Shown here piece after piece: positions 1 through 12,189 of a stretch of 64,000 nt of DNA. This stretch comes from Diphasiastrum complanatum. Its lineage: Eukaryota; Streptophyta; Lycopodiopsida; Lycopodiales; Lycopodiaceae. The DNA lies in NCBI GenBank assembly GCA_029204225.1, contig CM055097.1, forward strand, positions 64,800,540 to 64,864,539, in the 5' to 3' direction. A program made the position numbers and the translations under genes. Under the pieces are notes generated by a model. That model was not told where the DNA came from and did no database searches. It saw nothing but the letters and a program-made list of their open reading frames with translations. Within the stretch, counting starts at the first letter, position 1. Each line of letters opens with the position of its first letter.

Positions 1-2130
1 GTGATTGCTTCAAGAAGAAGAGAGATCAAGGTGAGAATCAAACCAACCTAACTATTGATGAAGATGTTGTTGATGAACAAATCTCAAATGATGCTTTTGT
101 TATGTCATCTTGTTTATTGGCTAGTCATGGAGACATTTATCCTTGGTGGATTGATAGTGGAGCTACATCACATATGACATATCATGAAGAGTATTACTCA
201 TCTTTGATGGATTTTGAAGGTGACAATAAGGTGATATACATGACCAATGATGGTGAGTGTGCAATCAAATGGATTGGCACAATTCCTATTTCCCTGTCTA
301 CTAATAGGAATGTGATTGAGAGATGTTTTGTTCATTAAATCCATTACTAAGAACCTTCTTAGTGTGAGTCAATTACTTAATAAGGGATTCAAGGTGGAGT
401 TTGGTGGTGATGCTTGTTTGATCAAGAGAGAAGATGAATTGATTGCAAAAGGGAAAAGGCAAGGTAGATTGTTCAAAATTGATGCTTGTGTTGTTGCTAA
501 CCAGGTTGGATGTATGGAAATAGAGCAAATTTCAATGCAAGAGATGTGACACAAGAGATTGGGGCATCTCAACTACAAGTCATTGGAGGTGATGGCAAAC
601 AGGCAAGTTGTGTTTGGTCTTCCTAAGTCTCTAACAAGCTTGAATCATGTTTGTGAGCAATGTGCTTTATCAAAGTCTCATAGGTTACCTTACAATAGGT
701 CTACATCAAGATCAAGTAGGCCTTTCCAACTTAGGCATTCAGATATTCATGGTGTTACTACAATTAGCAATGGACGTGCTAAGATGTATGCGATTTTCAT
801 TGATGATTTTAGTAGATTTTATTGGGTGTATCTACTAAAGAGCAAAGATGAGGTGTTTGATGTCTTTTTCAAGTTCAAGATTGCAAGGGAGGTTTAATTT
901 TCTACAAAGATCAAGTGCTTGAGGATTGAAAATGGTGGTGAGTATATTTCTACCAAGTTCAAGGCTTTTTGTGACAAGTCTGGGATCAAGAGGGAGTACA
1001 CAAGCCCAAGGACACCACAACAAAATGGAGTGGCTGAGAGGAAGAATAGAACTTGTGTGAAGGTTCCAAAGCCATGAGGTTAGGTGAAAATCTTTGTAAA
1101 TCTTTTTGGAATCAAGCTTTGTTGTGTGCTAATTTTCTATGCAATAGATGGTCGAGTGTGGTATTGGATGGAAACTTTTGAAGTTTTGTTTGGTAGAAGC
1201 CTGAGTGTCAGCTTTTTCAAAACTTTTGGATGCATTTTCTATATCAACATCACTCTTGATAATAGAACCAAGGGGGATCCATCTTCAAAGAAAGGTGTGT
1301 TTGTTGTCTATAGTGAGGTAAGAAAGGCTTACAAAGTTTGCATTTCTTCAGCAAGGAAAGTGGTCATTGGAAAAGATGTCATTTTTCATGAAGGAAACTT
1401 TCCAGAAGTTTCTTCAAGTGGCGATGTGGGCATTGGATCTAACATTCTTGATGTTGATGATGAGATTGATGATAGTTTGGATGTTGATGTTGAAGGGCCT
1501 ACTTCAAATCAAAATCCAAGGAGGACATCGAGGCAAAGGCAACAACCTTTGAGGCTCAACTATGATGGAAAAGGTAAGCAAGTTGTTGGTGATACAAACT
1601 ATGCTTTCCTAACCTCTTTTGATGAACCTACATGTGTAGATGAAGCAAGGAACAAAGAGGAGTGCATCCAAGCAATGGATCTTGAGTATCAGCTCTTATG
1701 AAGAATGAAACATGGAGATTGGTGGAACTTCCAAAGGACAAGAAGGCTATTGGATGCAAATGGATCTTCAAAGTAAAGAAAAACCAAGATGGATCAATCA
1801 ATAAGTACAAGGCAAGGTTGTTGGCAAAAGGATATGCACAAGAACATGTATTGACTATGAGGACACCTTTGCACCCGTGGCAAAGATGGTAAGCATTCGA
1901 GTCATCATATCTCTTGCAATGGGATCTATGGTAATTGGACATTACAAATTTATTCTTAAATGGGGATCTTGAGGAGTAAGTGTTTATGGAGCAACCCGAG
2001 GGCTAAATTTTACATGGAAAGCCTAATCATGTTTGTTTTCTACAAAAGAGTTTGTATGGTCTTAAGCAAGCACCAAGGAGTTGGTTTGCTAAGCTTGACA
2101 CTAGAGTTGTTTTCAGCACATTTTTGTGCA
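1..2130 (+). mobile_element. Ty1/copia pol remnant (protease, integrase, start of RT)
   Basis: The region reads in order through copia domains on the plus strand with several frameshifts. An aspartic protease motif WWIDSGATSHMT lies near 147-180. A GAG-pre-integrase stretch (GHLNYKSLE) starts near 560 with the zinc-binding CEQCALSKSHR. The integrase core follows (IDDFSRFYWVY near 800, then TPQQNGVAERKNR near 1010). The usual catalytic Asp of the (S/T)DNGGEY motif reads IENGGEY near 925. The start of the RVT_2 reverse transcriptase (WRLVELP, GCKWIFKVK) lies at 1700-1900, with a decayed [10 protein letters not shown]-like stretch near 2055. The copy is truncated by the window edge on the left and stops inside RT near 2130, so it cannot be autonomous. 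Confidence 0.9.
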
Positions 2131-2645
2131 CGTGCATCCTTCAATGAAAGATTTGGCATTGGGCCACAGATATTTATATGTACAACATCTAATCCTCTAG
2201 CAGTATGTTGATGGCTTCATCTAAATGGTTTCTTGCTCTGCTTACCAGCTAGGCAGTCTTGACAGATAGGTATTGCAACTTTCTTATCAAGATAGTCGAG
2301 ATCAAGAACAATGGATTGCTTAAACATTTGTTGTACAGAAGCATGATTTAAATGACCAAGTCTATAATGCCAAAGTAAACTTTTATTTGTTTGAATAGAA
2401 GTACTAGGTGTCTAACTAGAGACAAAAAAGCAATGACTTAATTTGTACAAGTATTCATGCCTCTTTCTGAGTGCTAAGATCTTGCCTGTCCTATCGATTA
2501 CCTTACACTGACCAAATTCAAATTCTACTTTATGTCCTAGATCGGAAAGTTTAATCTTACTATACTTTTACCTTTGGTAGCTTGAGTGCTATTGTCACCA
2601 AGGTGAACATATTGTTTGGTACTGTCCCAAAGCAAGGTTTCTCCT
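2115..2645 (-). mobile_element. Second copia fragment, opposite orientation (GAG-pre-integrase)
   Basis: Read on the minus strand, frameshifted pieces give a GAG-pre-integrase domain: LWHYRLGHLNHASV near 2375, then CQDCLAGKQ near 2245, and an integrase start (INICGPM) near 2165. It abuts the plus-strand copia remnant tail to tail near 2115-2130. The junction could be a nested insertion or a rearrangement. No LTR was found. Confidence 0.7.
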
Positions 2646-2649
2646 CAAA

Positions 2650-3649
<1,000 letters not shown>

Positions 3650-4840
3650 ACGTCAAAGATAATGGATCTTGACTCTTTTATCAATCACTTGACATTGGAG
3701 TTTGCACATTATATTACTACAATCTCTCTAAGATTGCTAGGTTTGTAATTGCTCCTTAATTCAATGTGATCACAAAGAAAAGTGCATTCACACAATCTAA
3801 AGCACATGTGGGGCAATGATTCAATTAAATAGCATTAAACTGACCATTTACATTAACAATGTTACTAGCTCTCAACATTGCATTTCAAAAAAATGTATGT
3901 ACAAAAGATCCTAATCAAAATGATAATAGATTGGCCTAGATCTAAGCATTAGGTTTTCCATCATAAAGTCTTGACCTAACCCTACCATATGAATCCCTAA
4001 TCTAGAAATACATTGACTTGGTGGTTAGATTAGGTGAGTCATGTGCATTGTCACCAAATCCCTTAAATGTTGCCTACAAATTAGGACCTCAAATTTAGGG
4101 CTCAAATTGGGCACCCGCTACATCCACATGTAAAGGGAGTTCAATCACCTATTAAATGTTTAAGTACAAGGAATGTAGACAAGCCTATTAAAATAAGTCT
4201 TTTCTTAAACATTCAACATTAATTGCACTGATTTATTATTCTCAATAGACAACACAAAACTTACTATACTAAATCGATAAGCCTTTCAACAAGCGACAAC
4301 TTTACGTGGTATACAATTACATCCTATATGAAAAAAATTACAAAATTCAAAAAATGTATTGCGATCTACGTATGCATCTATGTTGCAGCAGATTGCAATC
4401 CGCTGCAAAAATGATCTTAATTGTGCAATTCAAGTCGCCAGCGATCCGAGATAAAAAACACTTTTTTGGAGCACAAATTGAGCAGAAATCCGCTGGTTGC
4501 AATCCAAATGAATAGCAAAAATACTAAATCAAATATAGCCAAAATTACTAGCCAATGAATATATCTGCAAAAACGATTTGTATCAGTATTTGATTGAATT
4601 GAATAATATAAATTGGGCGTTCACCATATGAAACCAAGATACAAAACTGCTCTTTTGAAAATCCTTTCACATAATACTCATATTTTGAAAAAAAAAATTG
4701 CAATCCAAGAAAATTTTGCCAATTGGTCCAATCATATGGATTATATTCATGAGTAACATAGATATTTATTGTGTAGTATTGTGTTTTAAAAATGATTTTA
4801 TCAAACACATATCAAAACAATTACTAATTTTTAAAACATA
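3650..4840. other. AT-rich DNA, no gene recognised
   Basis: Nothing recognisable as protein-coding, RNA gene or retroelement. Short open frames on both strands lack motif support. Confidence 0.3.
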
Positions 4841-4844
4841 CATC

Positions 4845-5125
4845 CATGCATGGGATAATCCACGCGTGGATAACTCTGTTGTGGATAAACCGCGGATAAC
4901 AATCATGAATGCCTCGATCCACTGAAGCGACTAACATTAACTATTCGTGCATGGATAATCCACGCCAACATTAATTTCCAAGCCATTCATCGAATGCACT
5001 GGCAGCATTGTCGGAGAAGTTTCAAAAAATAGTTTGGCGTGGATAATCCATGCGTGGATGTTCCACACAACTATAGATTTCCGAAAATCAACTAAGTGTC
5101 GCGAGTCGCATCTCTGCGTGGATAA
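4845..5125. repeat. Cluster of GTGGATAATCCAC palindromes
   Basis: The motif family gcgtggataatccacgc and degenerate versions recur at about 4847-4900, 4942-4965, 5036-5070 and 5113-5128. Several copies are self-complementary around the central ATAAT. They are irregularly spaced, unlike a simple tandem satellite. Confidence 0.7.
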
Positions 5126-5149
5126 CTATAGATTTTTCTAGTTGTGATT

Positions 5150-5500
5150 GAAATAGACATTGGGTTAGAATAGATGCTTGATCGAAATAGACATATGATC
5201 GAAATAAATGTTGGATCTAAATAGACATAGGATCAAAATAGTTGGGGTCCAATTTTGATCCAAAGCATCAAAATGGACTTCATTTCACTTCAACTCGTTG
5301 ATCTGAGCCAAGTTCAAAATGGACTTTGATTTGCTTCTACATGTCGACCTAGTTTGTAATAGACTTCAATCTATTTCAAGTTGTCTCGACCCAAGCCAAG
5401 TTCACAATAGACTTCGATCTGTTTTGACCTCTCGACCCAAGCCATGATCAAAATGAATTTCAATTCTCAAGGTTGAAATAGATTTCAACTTAGATTGTGA
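5150..5500. repeat. Degenerate tandem repeats (aaaTRgacttcaatyt... type)
   Basis: First a short unit (gatcgaaatagacat, about 22-30 bp) repeats three to four times from 5150. Then a longer unit of about 60-70 bp containing 'ccaagttcaaaatggacttYgatYtgYttY...ctcgaccc' repeats about four times to 5480, with many substitutions. No coding sense. Confidence 0.6.
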
Positions 5501-6880
5501 AAACTATTGTGCGTAAAAGCTTGAGCATGTTCGCAAACTTGACAGATCTTCATTATAAGAATGACTTACAAGGGAATTCTAACGATTTCTATCTAAGTTA
5601 TTGAGCATATCACTTACCAGTAATCCAGCTATCTAATAGATATATGAAAATGGGTTGAAAATCTAAATTCTATGGATTCATCCATGTCATAATTGAATTC
5701 CATTTACCTAAACATTTTGCTTACATTTCAAGTCTTATTTACATATTTACATAAGTATATAATATGACAATAAATACTCCTTTCAGAAAATAACTCACTG
5801 AAAAGAATCATATAAAGTTAGCCTGATTGTTTTATGCTTAAGAGATTTTTTAAATGGAAGAGTCTAAATAAGTGAGAAATAGTTTTAAGAGTTTTCAATT
5901 TTATAAATAGTGAGCAACCATTTTAGGATCTAGATTACATCTTAGAATTTCACAAAGTACCCTAGAATTTGTGATCAATGGATTTTTTATTTATTGCCTT
6001 TACCTTAGATGTAAAGGGCCTACCATTGTGTTCTGATCCTTTTTGCACAAGAAGTTCCATTGGAAGTATTGATGTCTCATATTCCTCCAAGAGATTCTCC
6101 AATTTTGGATTTTATTTTGTTTTATAGAACCAAATGATTTTTACGGTTGTCCTATATCTTATATAGATATTTCTATTACATTTAAATCCAAGAGAAACCA
6201 ATTACTTTGATACTTTATAACTATGATCTTAAATGGATACTCAAAATTCCATTTTTGAACTGACATAAACAAATTCATGGCTTTCCATCATGTGGCATCA
6301 TCATCTTTTGTGTTCTTACAATGAATCCAACTGTGCCATTTTTAGCCTTTACACTTTGTTTAATAATTCAAATTCTTACTTCTATTAAAAAGCATTATTC
6401 TTCCCATGCAAACCCTAAACCTTGTTATATTTCAATTATAGTCATAGTTGTGGTCCTCACGTAGAGAGAGATTAAGTACAGTCTCCCTTACAAACAAGTA
6501 TGTGATATATACGGGGATTGGATCCTTTGGGCGATTGTAGTTACCAAAAACTACCTATGCACATAAAGCCTGTACAAAAAAGACTAAAAAAACTTCTACA
6601 GATCTTTTAATATGATTCCGATCCTAATGCTGCTAACGTGTTATGTTAGCACATGATAGTACTAAATAAGCAAATGATCAGGTTTGAGCACGATCTATGG
6701 TTGACGATCGGTGCACATAAACGCCCAGCTTTTGGTAATCTTTTAAGAAAAAAAGAACATGACCAGATCTTATTCGATTGGCTTGTTTTTTTGGTGCGAG
6801 AATTTTTGGCTATCATGCTTGGATAAAGCACAGAATTGCTGGTCTGCTTCCTTAATTCGTACCTGTTAACTGATAATGTC
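5500..6880. other. AT-rich DNA downstream of the XLG-like gene
   Basis: No domain recognised on either strand. In particular no G-alpha-like exon could be seen on the minus strand, where the continuation of an XLG gene would lie. Confidence 0.3.
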
Positions 6881-6883
6881 TTG

Positions 6884-8335
6884 TTATGTTGAGCTTTTGA
6901 TTTCTTGGAACAAGAGGACACGGAGAGTACTGCGACGACGTTGCTTTGCAGGCAGTGTAGAACCCAACTTTCGAGCTGCACCTCGCTTAGATTTTTTGGC
7001 TTGTGGTAAACAAGCGCCAATGGTCTGAGACGTACAGGACTTTTGATTCATAACATGGACAAGGGGACTGGATTTTTCGGTCTGAATCTGATGACTCAAA
7101 TCGGTAGTGCTTTGAGATGTTTTGGTCGAAGAAACATTGAGTATCTCCATTAACCACTTGATCTCCGCTTCCCGTGCCACCTTCGGCAAGGAAAAACCTT
7201 GACCAACACGATCTACATACCTGCAAGACTAGTTATGAGAGACTGCTAGATAGCCATGACAATAAACTAGCGTATCAGATACAATGCTATAGCAAAAATA
7301 AAAAGGAACGATATTTAGCTAGGTCGTCTGAAAATTACAATTTGAAATATAAACTAAATTAAGCAGATCAGCTGGTTGATGATGAATTGGATATAAAGCA
7401 TGAAAACCAGCACTAATTTCAGGTTTGTTTTGTGGAAAAACGGCTTTTTACGTTTTGCTAAACGGTCGTCCAAGGCATGTTCTACATTTTCGGCCCTCTA
7501 ACATGTAGCCCATTGCTTCCTTGACGCAAAATCTGCAGTAAAGCTTACTGCACACCTGCAGCCAAAAAAAATTTCAGAAGTTCATGGTAAGCACTAATTA
7601 AACTCTCGAAAAATAATTGCAAAGCCTGCGCGCAAGAGAAGATCCTATCATGATAGCAACTAAGTTAGCATTGGCAACTTGAAACTCAATGCTTCAAAAG
7701 TTATGATCGATAAAGAAAGTATACTAGCATTCATATCCGTTTCACTTCCTTAACAGAAGAATGGATAACTTTACCAAGCATCTCGTTTTGAGAAGATAAA
7801 CACGACGGCTACAAGTAGAGCAACATTTAGATCTCTTTGTGCTGATTGCGCGCTCCGATGGCTGTTTTTCCACAGTCGCGGTGTTGCTAATTGCCACTGC
7901 CTTCGTTCGAGACGTTTCTTTCCGGTGGTTTTCTTCGTATAGCGATTGCCTGTCTTTTCTGACTGTCGGTGGAAGGTCACTAAGCGTGAGGTCCCAGGCG
8001 TGATCTGAGTCCTCCTCCATGTGCAAGGATAGCTTCGGATTTTCCACAGCTTCTTCTGTTTCGGTCGATTCTTTGGTTATCGTAAGCTTTTTCCATGAGG
8101 TCGGCGGACTCTCGAAACCAGCTTCTCTCCCGACGATCACTCCTTGTTCTCTTCCGTAAAAGGTAAACGAACCTTTGCTGCCGCTTTCCATTGAGGCATC
8201 ATGTGGATCAAACGACCCTCTCATTTTTGGGCTGTAAGTTAACCGAGCCACTAATCTTCCATTAAGCTGCAGTTCCTTCATAGCATTAATGTTGGCTGTC
8301 ATGTCCTCCTTCGCCATCCTCATTGCCAAAGACAT
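6884..8335 (-). CDS. Three-exon gene with XLG-like cysteine-rich motif, no G-alpha domain seen
   Basis: Proposed exons are 8335-7775, 7555-7452 and 7220-6884, with phase-consistent GT-AG introns (donors gtaaag and gtaaaa). Exon 1 codes 187 residues from MSLAMRMAKEDM and ends in CCSTCSRR...TRCLV. Exon 2 continues CSKLYCRFCVKEAMGYM, then EGRKCRTCLGRPF. The pattern CxxC...CLVCxxKYCxxCVxxAMGxMxEGRKCxTC(I/L)GxP is, to my knowledge, the hallmark Cys-rich block of plant extra-large G proteins. In XLGs a G-alpha-like domain follows; here exon 3 adds about 110 basic, Ser-rich residues and stops. The protein would be about 333 residues, far shorter than a full XLG. It could be a truncated duplicate, a pseudogene or a gene with further exons I could not see. 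The motif is solid; the family name is less so. Confidence 0.55.
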
Positions 8336-8339
8336 GCTA

Positions 8340-10040
8340 TCCGATTTCCGCCTTCTTTACTGCAGATCAACCCTACGAAATTGTCCGCCTTTTGAAAAAC
8401 CAATTGATCCTGATTAAAGAGTGGTCATTTAAATTGTCTCAGCTCAGACTACTGCTAGGTTTCTGAATTCTTCAAGTACTTCCCTCGATATGAAACCGAG
8501 AAACTGAAAGATTCATTACTAACAGCTCCCTCCTTGAGCAGTCATAGCTGCTGATGCTCTGGTCCTGGGGCCAGCTTGCAAAATGGTCGTTTATATTCAT
8601 GCAACTTGAATTTGTCTTGCGTGATCAGTCCAGACATCTTGAAACCCGAGAGAAGCAGCCGGCAGCCTACTAATGCTGCTGCTGCTGCCTTCTTCGCAGA
8701 GACTACTAGGCTCTAGCCTAGTTTTCCAATTCTTCATGAAAATATCGCTGAGAAAGTTGTGATAAGGCTTAAGGTGGGCGAAACTGTCGAAGAGCTTTCG
8801 GGGTTCCCAGAGGCTGGAGGTAGTCGGCAGATGCCTCCGCTGAATGCCAGCAGCAAGGGCCAGAGCCAGCGCCAGCCGGCCTCGGTCAATCTGAAGCATC
8901 CACCAACGTGTGCATGGGGAAGCGTGTCATGCACACGTAGATAATTGCACAAGCCAAAGTTATAAGGCAAAGTGGTTAATAGGATATGGCCCTGAAAAGA
9001 ATATGACCCCACACACCCATGGGCCCCACTGCTCTGGAAACCTTTTTTGAGTTATTCTCAAAAAAAACCTGCATTTTCAGTTTCTCAAGACTTTTACTTA
9101 TAAAAAGGTATATATGTTTGATATCTCCAACTCAACCATAATAACTCCTATATCTTGTCAACTCCTCATGCGTCCCCTCGTCTAACACGCACAAGGCAAA
9201 ATCTCAAAAAATCTCTCTCTATCAAACAAACAAACACTCGCTCCCCTTCACCTCTTAGGTTGGCAGGGTGGACCATTGTTCTAAAGGGGCAATTATATTA
9301 GGTTGTGGACGGGTGGGGCAATTATATAAGCGTAGAACTGCTTGGGCCAATGCAATACTAGGGGAATAATGTTCGGGAAGTCCAATTTAAGGGTGGAGTA
9401 GGAGTAGTGCAATGTGATATTAGGATGTTGCGACATTAGGGCATTGCACTATTAAGGAGGAGCATAGTTTAAGATTGAGATGAATTGGGTGTAATGCAAT
9501 GTTACTTCTCCTCTCCATTTCGGAAAGCCTAAAAGTCAAGTCAACTAGCACCTAATCATCTCTACGTGGAGTGATGACTACAATGATGACATTATAGGCA
9601 ATCATGGTTGCCATGGCATTCTTCGCTTGGTGAAGCAACCTTAGGGTTAAGGCAAAGAAACCAAGATCAGAGCACAAAAAATATTTTTGTTAGGGTAAAG
9701 TGCTTTTTCTTTTAAATGAGGTGTTAGGGCAATGACTTGATGGTGAATTAACATTAAGGTTAGGGCAGCCTTTACATAGGCATCCACACTGCATGCCACA
9801 CATTGTAGGCTAGTCGGTAGGGGACGACCAGCTTACAACACAGTGTGTATAGGGTGGCTGCCGCTCCCTATACAAAAAGCACAACATACTATAACATAAA
9901 AAATTAGGCCTACTTAGCAGGGGCTCCCACCCTACAACGCCTAGAGAATGTCACTCCCAACACAAAAAGCTCAACATACACAAAAACTTAGGAGGAGCTC
10001 ATCATCATCCTTGATCAAGGTTGGGAATAGAGAATTCGTC
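8340..10040. other. No gene confirmed; possible 5' leader of the XLG-like gene
   Basis: Minus-strand open frames near 8597-9012 could be upstream exon or leader of the XLG-like gene but show no domain. From 9240 to 9480 there are short repeats of 'ggggcaattatat' and 'gcaatgtgatattag'. Nothing else recognised. Confidence 0.3.
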
Positions 10041-10149
10041 ATTCATAATGAGGGTGTAGACAAATGTCCACTCTCGTCCAATGATTCATAACCTTTGAAA
10101 TCATTGACTATTAATAGTGTTTTTGGATTGAATGTACAGAGAATACATT

Positions 10150-10810
10150 GTTGGATGAGGTATGTACTCTCCTCCCAAAATATGGACAAGTATTCCCACA
10201 ATTCCATCTTATACGTCCTTGGCAGAGTGTGGGCCCATTTGCCCTCAATCAAGATAAGAAAATATTCACTCCCAAAATGTACTCTCACAAGTCCCCACCT
10301 TATACATGCTTCATGAGGGTGGCCCTGCAATTTCACTTAACATCAATAAATAGTTTCCTCCCAAAATATGGCCTCAATAGTCCATCTTCTACATAGTAGA
10401 TGAGCATGAGACTTTGCACTTTTATTCAAGATGAGAGAATACTCTCCTCCCAATATTTGGCCCAAGTAATTGCACAAATCCATCTTAGATATCGTTGGAT
10501 AAGGGCAATACTCTCCATGCATCCTCGAGCAAGATAAGGAGATGCTCTCCTCCTAAGATTTGGCTCAAGCACTTGCCCAAGTCCATCCTCTACATTGTTG
10601 GATGGGGGTTGGGGTCATGCATGTACTCTTGATCAAAATGAGAAAATATTCTCAATAATACTAACCTCACAAAAATTTGGCCATACTTGCATAGATATAT
10701 CTCCTTGCATGAATATATCTCATACATAGTTGGATGTGGATGGGCCCTACATGCACCCTCAATCAAAATGAGGAAATAATCTCTACCAAAATTTGGAATA
10801 TGTGCTAATT
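10150..10810. repeat. Degenerate tandem array, unit about 85-130 bp
   Basis: The phrase 'ctctcctcccaaaatatggcccaagt...ccatcttctacat.gttggatgagg...tgcaccctcaatcaagatgagaaaatat' recurs with starts near 10168, 10265, 10350, 10441, 10547, 10670 and 10775. Units differ by substitutions and small indels. No open frame is conserved across units, so this looks like a noncoding minisatellite-like array. Confidence 0.75.
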
Positions 10811-10819
10811 GACAATTTT

Positions 10820-11059
10820 TCACACTCCCTCTTCAACAACACTTGCTATTTTCACATCATGACTTTGATCTCTAGCCAAGCCTAGGGAATGCCCAACTAA
10901 CTGTAACCATATAAAACGAGCGTACGGATCTTTCTTAACCAGCTTAACAGTATGACTATACTGGTCTCTGTATAAGCATGCCACCCCACCTGAGCCTCTG
11001 GAGGTCGTCCCTCGTAGGAATGGTCTAAAAACTGAGTGCCAAGAGAAATCTGTCATCAT
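10820..11059 (-). pseudogene. LINE-type endonuclease-like fragment
   Basis: The minus-strand stretch includes RGSGGVACLYRDQYS followed by DPYARFIWLQL. This resembles the 'GSGGVA...W(L/V)' part of the exonuclease-endonuclease-phosphatase domain at the N terminus of plant non-LTR retrotransposon ORF2. Only about 80 residues are readable. No reverse transcriptase is adjacent. Similarity is judged by eye, so another endonuclease-like origin is possible. Confidence 0.4.
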
Positions 11060-11584
11060 AGGAAGAGGAAGGTTCTTGTGTCCTTGGATAAGGGCATGTA
11101 GGTGTCCATGTCTTGGATGGAGGTATGGAACCTAGTGAGGTGTTAGGAGGACCTTACCATGGGTATTGGTCATTTTCCTAGACCTCGGGCCTCAACCTTG
11201 AGCCATGATCACATAATAGGCCTTGGGCCAAAGTTAGCCATTACATAAGGGTCATGGGGAACTAGTAGGAGGGCGCACCTACTAGGGTCCCTTGATGCCC
11301 CTAAAGAACCCAAGAAGTTATAACCAAGAATCATATGTTATGGATGGTGTCTTTTGACATTCCACTAACTTGTGAGCCTCTTGGCCTTTCATTTGTCTCC
11401 CCTTTTCTCATTGTTCTTGTGTCGTTGCTTGCTTCTATTCCCTAGTGGAAGGCTACTGTGTAAAGAGCATAGATTTGGCTTGCTTGTTCTTCAAAGGATC
11501 ACCATCTTTGGTATGGGACTTAGACGGAGGTAGGATCTTGAGCATGCTTGTGGTTGGGTGGTAAATTCTCGAGGCCACTTTTAT
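11060..11584. other. Unassigned DNA left of the outer element
   Basis: No coding or repeat structure recognised. It forms the left flank of the outer TIR element; no convincing target-site duplication could be matched with the right flank after 29866. Confidence 0.3.
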
Positions 11585-11615
11585 CATTATAGGAGTTCTT
11601 GAGTACAAAAGGGCC
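11585..11615 (+). repeat. Left TIR of the outer element
   Basis: Reads cattaTaggagttcTtgag and continues tacaaaagggcc. It matches the right TIR except at the two capitalised positions. The first about 120 bp beyond it, including gccacgtaggat and tgcctgccccca, also resemble the left end of the inner element from 22888. Confidence 0.85.
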
Positions 11616-12189
11616 CTATAAGAAATGCCACGTAGGATGGACGATTTCGTCAAAATTAAAAATCATAATATAAGAAGTGCCTGCCCCCAGTAGTTCAAAT
11701 ACAAAACCGCTCTGGTTACAGTCATGGTCACAATCATGGTTAACTAAGGTTTCTCTCGAGAAAAATCATGCCTCGGGAGAAATAAACTCTTGGGAGAAGA
11801 GAGAGTGGGGGCAAGAATTGAAAAGAAGAGCACCAACTACATTACACTATAGATTGAATGAACTAGAAGAAAAATAGATGGACGTTGTTATAACATTTGC
11901 ATGAATTAGCAGTCACCATCTTTGAATGCTACATAAAATGCCTACATCTCTCGAGAGAAAAGAGAGATGGCAAGATTTGAGAAAAGAAGAGTGGCAACCA
12001 AAATACATGGATTGAGAAAACTCAAAACTCAAAAATAAAAAAAATGAGCGACATGACAACATTTGAATCAAAGATCAATATCATTCTTCAAGTGCTATGT
12101 GAAATGATAAATTGGTATGTGAAATGTATAAAGGCACTAAGTATGTTTCATTTTTTATTTTGTTGAACTGATATTGGATAGTAATCTAC

